A stretch of 64,000 bases of DNA from Motilimonas eburnea. GTDB taxonomy: Bacteria; Pseudomonadota; Gammaproteobacteria; Enterobacterales; CBDFNC01. Positions within the stretch are counted from its first letter, which is position 1, and every line of letters begins with the position of its first letter. Below the pieces are notes generated by a model. It searched no databases and was not told the origin of the DNA. It saw nothing but the letters and a program-made list of their open reading frames with translations. Position numbers and translations under genes: made by a program. The stretch is taken from the NCBI RefSeq assembly GCF_021295345.1, contig NZ_JAIMJB010000002.1:124001-188000 (forward strand), written 5' to 3'. This document shows positions 58,721-64,000 of the stretch, one piece after another.

Positions 58721-59713
58721 TCAGGATTGATTTAATGACTGTTTAAGTTTAGCCATACCTTGTGTCATGCTGATCGTTGGCTGGTAACCAAAATCTCTTT
58801 TTGCTGCACTGATATCAAACCAGTGTGCCGTCGCTAATTGCTTGGCAACAAAACGCGTCATGGCAGGCTCTTGTTTCAGGCGAAGTACACCATAAATGAA
58901 CTCTAGGCTCGCCCCAACAGCAAAAGCCAATTGGCTGCTTACTCGTTTTTGTACTGGGGGTAAACCGGCCGCATACAAAATATCATTTAGCATAGTGGCC
59001 ATGGTCACGGGTTGATCATTACTGACAAAGTAAGCCTTGCCGGCACATTTTGCATCTTGAGTCAGCTCAACCGCGGCTTGATAATGTGCCAGAGCGGCAT
59101 TATCCACATAGACGGTATCCACTAATTTATCTCGGTTTCCAACTAAGGCTAAACGCTTCGCTTTCGCCTTACTGATCACGCGAGGGATCAAGTGAGGATC
59201 GCCTGGCCCCCAAATAAGGTGTGGGCGTAGGCTCGTGGTTAACAAGGTATCTGAATTGGCCGCAAGCACCATTTTCTCGGCAGCAATTTTGGTGGCCGTG
59301 TAGTGGTTAAGGGGGTTATTGCTGTACGGTGCGGATTCATCAACGCCATCTTCATCCTTGCCGGAAAAAATCACGCTAGGCGTACTGGTATAAATAAGCC
59401 TAGAGATGGCTAAGTTCTCACAGGCTTCGATGACATGCTGGGTACCCGTAATATTGGAAGCGATGTATTGCTCCTCTGCGCCCCAAACGCCGGCCTTGGA
59501 TGCCACATGAAACACGGTATCACAATCGCGAGCAGCGTCTTCAACAGCCATGTAATCGGTCAGATCACCCTTGAAGATAGTAACATCAAGCTGACCTAAT
59601 TCAGGGTTATCACGACGCACTAAGGCGTTGACTTGAATGCCTTTTGTTAACAGCAATTTAACCAATGCTAAACCAAGAAACCCGCCTGCACCGGTAACCA
59701 GTACCTTTTCCAT
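58721..59713 (-). CDS. oleD: 2-alkyl-3-oxoalkanoate reductase
   Basis: A 330-residue extended short-chain dehydrogenase. The NADP-binding GAGGFLG is at residues about 8-14 and the catalytic YTATK at about 138. In the Ole pathway OleD reduces the beta-keto acid made by OleA to a beta-hydroxy acid. It is encoded 14 bases after oleC; last gene of the cluster. Confidence 0.92.
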   Translation of the reverse strand: MEKVLVTGAGGFLGLALVKLLLTKGIQVNALVRRDNPELGQLDVTIFKGDLTDYMAVEDAARDCDTVFHVASKAGVWGAEEQYIASNITGTQHVIEACENLAISRLIYTSTPSVIFSGKDEDGVDESAPYSNNPLNHYTATKIAAEKMVLAANSDTLLTTSLRPHLIWGPGDPHLIPRVISKAKAKRLALVGNRDKLVDTVYVDNAALAHYQAAVELTQDAKCAGKAYFVSNDQPVTMATMLNDILYAAGLPPVQKRVSSQLAFAVGASLEFIYGVLRLKQEPAMTRFVAKQLATAHWFDISAAKRDFGYQPTISMTQGMAKLKQSLNQS

Positions 59714-59726
59714 ATTCTAACCTATA

Positions 59727-61397
59727 TTATGTATCTAGCTTTGCTTGGGCCCAGACCGTTAATTTCTCGCGAAAGATTTTCGCATTGTGACGTACATCGA
59801 CCGGAAACTTAGGGTGAACTAAAAATCCTGCCACTTGTTGTGTGTGACGATATTGTTGACCTAATTCCTTCAATTGCTCGAATAACATCTCTTGATCTAC
59901 TTGCACACCAGAGTTTAACTCTACACACAGATAGGCCTGTTTTATTCCCGCCACTTTAACCGCTACTAAGGCTGTACGATAGACATCCGGGTGAAGATTA
60001 AATATGCGCTCACAACTTAAGGTGTATAGCTCGGTGTGTTGTAACGTCACGCGATGACTTTTTCGGCCACACATCCAGAGTCGGCCCGTTGTATCCAGGT
60101 ATCCCACATCGCCCATGCGATGATAAAAGCCACCATTTTCGTCATCTATTTTGGCAAGTGCAGTAGCCCCCATACGTTGATAATAAGCAGGAGAAACGAC
60201 GGGCCCTTGAACACATATTTCACCAATTTGGCCGGTGGCTAACACTTGTGCTTGGCTTAGGCTTTGGACTAGCTCATCGGTGATGTTAATAATCTTAACC
60301 TTGATATCCGCCACGGGATAACCGACACAGATCCCACCGCCTTGATCTGTGATCACCTGCGTTTGTTGTAACAACTCATGGCTGCCAATTTTAGACACAG
60401 GTAAGGATTCCGTCGCACCGTAAGACGTCCATACTTGGGTTGATTCGTTGAGTAAGGTTTCAAATTTTGCGATAGAAGCAGGCGTTGCCGGGGCTCCAGC
60501 AGAAATAACCCGTTTTATACTGTTTAAAGTGACACCCTTTGCTTTGCCAGCATTGCCAAGCACATCCATCAGGGCGGGATTAGCAAATAAGTTGGTACAT
60601 TGATATCGCTCAATCGCGGCAAAAATAAACTCAGGGTTTGCTTTGATTGGTTGGCTGGCATCCATGTCAGGGATAATGGATGCCATGCCCAAAGCGGGGC
60701 CGAATAGGGCAAACAATGGGAAAGTGGCCAGATCACGTTCACCTGGGCTAATACCATAGTCTTGTCGTAATGCGTCTATTTGCGCATTAAACATGGCATG
60801 GCTGTATTCAACGCCCTTAGGGACACCTGTACTACCACTAGTAAACAAGATCGCGGCCATTTTATTAGCTCTGGCAGCCACAGGTTCAAAAGCATCATCA
60901 TGGTTGATTTTGACTTTGGCTTTGAGTTTTTCGAGTTTACTGCCAAGGCCAAGTTGCCCAACCGTAATACTGATGCGAATGGATGCACGGCCCCAACCAA
61001 ACAACAACCTAGCAATATGCGCTTTATCGATGCCGATAAACACATCGGGCGCAGCTTCGGCAAAACATTGTTTAAGGTTTTTAATTCCCATGCCGGGGTC
61101 AACAAAGACCGGGATCGCACCAACGCGAAACAGCGCAAAAGTGAGGGCAAAAAAATCCACACTAGGGGTGACCATCAACACCACCTTATCACCACAGCGA
61201 ACCCCGCGCTGGTGTAAAGCCCAAGCACAGAGATTGGCTTGTGTTTCAAGTTGGGCAAAGTTTAATTCTGTATAATGGGCGACTTTGCCGAACAGTGAGT
61301 GCTGCTGAATTGCGATCGCCAATTTATCAGGATGATCATTGGCCATGGTGGTTAAGTGATTAGCAATATTAACTGCTTTATTGCTGGTTTGATTCAT
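59727..61397 (-). CDS. oleC: Olefin beta-lactone synthetase
   Basis: A 556-residue AMP-ligase family enzyme. The adenylation motif LFTSGSTGVPKG is near residue 186, TSYGATESLP near 330, and YHRMGDVGYLD near 430. OleC converts the beta-hydroxy acid from OleD into a beta-lactone. Length and placement match oleC of Shewanella. Confidence 0.92.
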   Translation of the reverse strand: MNQTSNKAVNIANHLTTMANDHPDKLAIAIQQHSLFGKVAHYTELNFAQLETQANLCAWALHQRGVRCGDKVVLMVTPSVDFFALTFALFRVGAIPVFVDPGMGIKNLKQCFAEAAPDVFIGIDKAHIARLLFGWGRASIRISITVGQLGLGSKLEKLKAKVKINHDDAFEPVAARANKMAAILFTSGSTGVPKGVEYSHAMFNAQIDALRQDYGISPGERDLATFPLFALFGPALGMASIIPDMDASQPIKANPEFIFAAIERYQCTNLFANPALMDVLGNAGKAKGVTLNSIKRVISAGAPATPASIAKFETLLNESTQVWTSYGATESLPVSKIGSHELLQQTQVITDQGGGICVGYPVADIKVKIINITDELVQSLSQAQVLATGQIGEICVQGPVVSPAYYQRMGATALAKIDDENGGFYHRMGDVGYLDTTGRLWMCGRKSHRVTLQHTELYTLSCERIFNLHPDVYRTALVAVKVAGIKQAYLCVELNSGVQVDQEMLFEQLKELGQQYRHTQQVAGFLVHPKFPVDVRHNAKIFREKLTVWAQAKLDT

Positions 61398-61431
61398 ATG
61401 AGCACCGCGTGGTTATCAGCTAGCTAGTGGC

Positions 61432-62325
61432 TTAACTTGATGAATGATCTTGACGAATAAAATCACTGATCAACGGAATGATCTCTTGTGCCGCATCCTG
61501 CAAAATATAGTGTCCACAATCGGGGTAAGCATGTACCTTTGCTTCAGGGAAGAAATGTACCCAGCGATCAAGAAAGTGCTGATCAAACACAAAATCTTGC
61601 AAACCAAAGCCAAGAAACACCGGCAGGTGTTTAAATTTGCTTAGGCTAGCCTCAATCTCACTGACGCTAGCATAGGCCTTATCACCCGGTTGCAGTGGAA
61701 TATCTTGAACAAAGCGCACTGTAGCAATGCGGTTTTGCCAATTGTTATAAGGTGCGACAAAGGCGTTGCGTACCTCGGCCGGCATCGGCTTGCGTTTAAC
61801 ACCGATGTAGGAAGCCAATGAACTAAAGGCATTAATGCCGCGGATCAATAACTCGCCCAGCTGGGTATTACGGCCTAGATACAGCCGCTTAGGTAATTTC
61901 TTAGTGGTTGGCATATGAAAGGCCGCTGTATTCAGGGCGACAATTTTCTTGATCTGCTCTGGATAGCGCGCGGCATAACCCATGCCAATCATACCACCCC
62001 AATCATGCACGACTAAGGTGATGTTTTTATTAATGCCAAGGTGTTGCAATAGGGCGGCTAAGTCGTCAATGCGAGAATCTAAGGTGTAGTCGTACTTATC
62101 ATCGTTTGGCTTATCGGAAAGCCCCATTCCGATATGGTCCGGCACGATGGTTTGATATTGGTCTTTTAATGCCGCCACCAGATCACGATAGTAGTAACTC
62201 CAGCTTGGGTTGCCGTGCACCATCACCACAGGATCGCCGCTACCTTCGTTAACGTAATGGTATTTTAAGCCATTACGATCAAAATAATGGGCTTGATAGG
62301 GAGAGTATTGAGCTGCTGTTTTCAT
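61432..62325 (-). CDS. oleB: cis-3-alkyl-4-alkyloxetan-2-one decarboxylase
   Basis: A 297-residue alpha/beta hydrolase like haloalkane dehalogenases. HGNPSWSYYYR (near 37), nucleophile Asp in VVHDWGGMIG (near residue 108) and a late His in PDCGHYILQD. OleB removes CO2 from the beta-lactone to give the cis-olefin. ATG at 62325 shares a base with the oleA stop (TAATG); the frame extends upstream to 62352. Confidence 0.92.
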   Translation of the reverse strand: MKTAAQYSPYQAHYFDRNGLKYHYVNEGSGDPVVMVHGNPSWSYYYRDLVAALKDQYQTIVPDHIGMGLSDKPNDDKYDYTLDSRIDDLAALLQHLGINKNITLVVHDWGGMIGMGYAARYPEQIKKIVALNTAAFHMPTTKKLPKRLYLGRNTQLGELLIRGINAFSSLASYIGVKRKPMPAEVRNAFVAPYNNWQNRIATVRFVQDIPLQPGDKAYASVSEIEASLSKFKHLPVFLGFGLQDFVFDQHFLDRWVHFFPEAKVHAYPDCGHYILQDAAQEIIPLISDFIRQDHSSS

Positions 62326-63374
62326 TACCAAGTTAACCCCAACATCATGCAATTTAAGCCACTGCCGATACCTAAAAAGCCCACTTTATCGCCGGGCTGT
62401 AAAAAGCCCTGTTCATGGGCTATTGCCGCCGTTGCGGGCAGGGAGACTGTCCCCATGTTGCCTAGCTTCTGGTAACTTGGAAACTCTTTAATCGGATTGA
62501 TATTAAGGGCTTCAAGCACGTTTTTACGATTGGCTGAGCCCACTTGATGGCAAATCACTTTATTGACTTGCTCAGCCTGCCAACCTGCATTACTGAGAAA
62601 CTCTTGCCAAGTTTGCTGGGCTAGGGCCACGCCATGCTTGAGTAACGATACCGCATCAGTGCGCATGTTTTCTCTAAATACCCCTTTAGCCGTTTCTTCC
62701 ATGCCCCAATAACACAAATCAAAGTGTTCCGGTGCGGCGAGGGTGGTTGCAGACTCAAGCTTATGCTGTTTTGTATTGGTCAAATCAAGGCTGCCATCGG
62801 TCAAAAGCACGGCGACAGCGCCTGAGCCGCCAGTTAAGGTGGCAAGGCCGGCAGCAAAGTTTTGCATGCTGGGGTTGGCTAGCATTTTAGCTATGGTGGT
62901 ATCAACAATGTCACGGGCTGATTCACACGACACTACAAGGCCAGCTTTAATTTGGCCAAGTTCTATCCGGTTAGCGATATCTAACATGCCACTTAACACA
63001 CCAAGGCAAGCATTGCTAATGTCATAAATACTGGCTTTATTGGCAACGCCTAATTGACTGGCAATACGACAAGCTGTGGCTGGCTCATGTTGATCGCGAC
63101 ACACCCCGGTGTAAACCACCGCGCCGATATCGGCAATATTGACGCCTGTTTCTAATACGGCTTTTTGCGCGGCTTTAATCGCACCATCACTGACTTTAGT
63201 GTGATTGGGCCACCAGCGACGCTCTTCAATGCCTGTTAACACGGCTAATTGCCCTTTCGGGATGCGAAATTTGTCATAAATCGGCGCCAGTTTCGCTTCT
63301 AAGCTTTCACTAGAAACGGTAATCGGTGCCAGTTCGTAAGCAATGCTGTTAACGTAGACCTTGGAGTAATTCAT
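62325..63374 (-). CDS. oleA: Acyl-CoA condensing enzyme OleA
   Basis: A 349-residue thiolase-fold enzyme that joins two fatty acyl-CoA chains head to head, giving a 2-alkyl-3-oxoalkanoate. The catalytic Cys (about 123) is in SNACLGVLSGM; His is in CHQVGSANR and Asn in LGNMGTVSLPAT. Related to KAS III. First gene of the operon, divergent from a thioesterase gene. In Shewanella the pathway is reported to give polyunsaturated C31 alkenes. Confidence 0.93.
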   Translation of the reverse strand: MNYSKVYVNSIAYELAPITVSSESLEAKLAPIYDKFRIPKGQLAVLTGIEERRWWPNHTKVSDGAIKAAQKAVLETGVNIADIGAVVYTGVCRDQHEPATACRIASQLGVANKASIYDISNACLGVLSGMLDIANRIELGQIKAGLVVSCESARDIVDTTIAKMLANPSMQNFAAGLATLTGGSGAVAVLLTDGSLDLTNTKQHKLESATTLAAPEHFDLCYWGMEETAKGVFRENMRTDAVSLLKHGVALAQQTWQEFLSNAGWQAEQVNKVICHQVGSANRKNVLEALNINPIKEFPSYQKLGNMGTVSLPATAAIAHEQGFLQPGDKVGFLGIGSGLNCMMLGLTW

Positions 63375-63588
63375 CTGGTGGAAAAAGCCTTATCTTATAA
63401 CGGTCGATAAAAAAACGGCTCATTGGAACAAGAAAAAAAATAAGATGCAACGTTTTGTGGCGTTAAATGCCATGCAAATGGAGATTCTTTGATTTATTGC
63501 TGCATAAACCAGCAGCACTTGCAGCCCTTCACGGGATTGTTTATAAAGCAATTAAACCTTAACAACTGACTCATCACCGACTTAAGCC

Positions 63589-64000
63589 ATGCCAACATCT
63601 TTGCCAGACAATACCAAACTTAGCCAAACCTATCATTTTCCAGTGCAAATCTACTATGAAGATACGGATTTTTCCGGCGTAGTCTATCATCCCAACTTTT
63701 TAAAATACTTCGAACGGGCGCGCGAGCATGTGATAGGGGCGCAAATGCTGCAGCAATTATGGCAACAACAAGGCATCGGCTTTGCGGTGTATAAAACCAA
63801 TATGGGTTGTTTTGAAGGAGTTGAGTTTGCAGACATCGTAGACGTACGAACCCAGTTTTATTTTGATGGTCCCTATCGCTCTATCTGGTTACAGGAAATC
63901 TGGCGACCCAATGGCACTAAGCCTGCGGTAACGGCGGAAATTGAGATGGTGTGTATGAATCAAGCCAGAAGCTTATGTCCACTCCCGGCAGAAGTATTGC
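63589..64000 (+). CDS. Hotdog-fold thioesterase (YbgC/4HBT type), partial
   Basis: From ATG at 63589, 137 codons to the window edge. YYEDTDFSGVVYHPNFLKYFERAREH is the 4HBT/YbgC signature with the catalytic Asp. Such enzymes hydrolyse acyl-CoA or acyl-ACP thioesters. The gene is divergent from oleA across 214 bases that must hold both promoters. Whether it serves the olefin pathway is inference. The C-terminus is not in the window. Confidence 0.85.
   Translation, partial: MPTSLPDNTKLSQTYHFPVQIYYEDTDFSGVVYHPNFLKYFERAREHVIGAQMLQQLWQQQGIGFAVYKTNMGCFEGVEFADIVDVRTQFYFDGPYRSIWLQEIWRPNGTKPAVTAEIEMVCMNQARSLCPLPAEVL

Noticed and set aside
60780-61275. Plus-strand frames of 145 and 160 codons opposite oleC
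   Set aside because: They lie inside the well-supported oleC gene, have no recognisable motif, and mirror its codons.

Overview
The window reads as a chromosome segment of a marine-type gammaproteobacterium, most likely Shewanella or a close relative. The evidence is the oleABCD head-to-head hydrocarbon cluster beside typical Shewanella housekeeping genes, an Fnr/EtrA regulator next to a cbb3 oxidase cluster, a fabA-lonH-rmf neighbourhood, and thrS-infC-rpmI-rplT-pheST-ihfA. This is read from protein motifs and gene order only; no database search was possible.

Layout. 1-4313 (minus): a tightly coupled ACP and ketosynthase operon with two catalytic ketosynthases and one dead, chain-length-factor-like one, running off the left edge. 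5036-6259: gltS. 6558-14633: a mixed plus-strand region of small enzymes (VOC protein, MepA-like peptidase, APH-like kinase, PPOX protein, AhpD-like protein, LysE/ArgO exporter) plus an unrecognised two-gene pair (926 and 230 aa). 14634-18310: a mobile zone with an IS4-type transposase remnant, a small integron-cassette array with no integrase, and a group II intron sitting in one attC core with a frameshifted reverse transcriptase. 18491-19337 (minus): four initiator tRNA genes, each followed by a degenerate tRNA-like element with its own conserved hairpin.

19674-26105: rlmKL, a glutaredoxin-like gene, uup, a DUF3466 surface protein and rmf. 26155-30975 (minus): fabA, a Lon-like protease, a glycine-zipper protein and rnb. 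31138-32454: a DEAD-box helicase whose last codons and stop lie in a 268-bp MITE-like element. 32995-47678 (plus): a FapA-family protein, the thrS to ihfA translation block (infC starts with ATA), a GGDEF/EAL receptor, cobB and two envelope proteins of unknown function.

47770-57936 (minus): ttcA, uspE, fnr with a perfect FNR box at its own promoter, then ccoNOQP, fixH, ccoI, ccoS and a SafE-like gene for making cytochrome cbb3 oxidase. 58721-63374 (minus): oleA-oleB-oleC-oleD, which condense two fatty acyl chains into a long olefin, with a hotdog-fold thioesterase divergent from oleA at the right edge.

The most unusual parts are the alternating tRNA-fMet/tRNA-like array, the intron in the cassette array, and the ketosynthase operon of unknown product.
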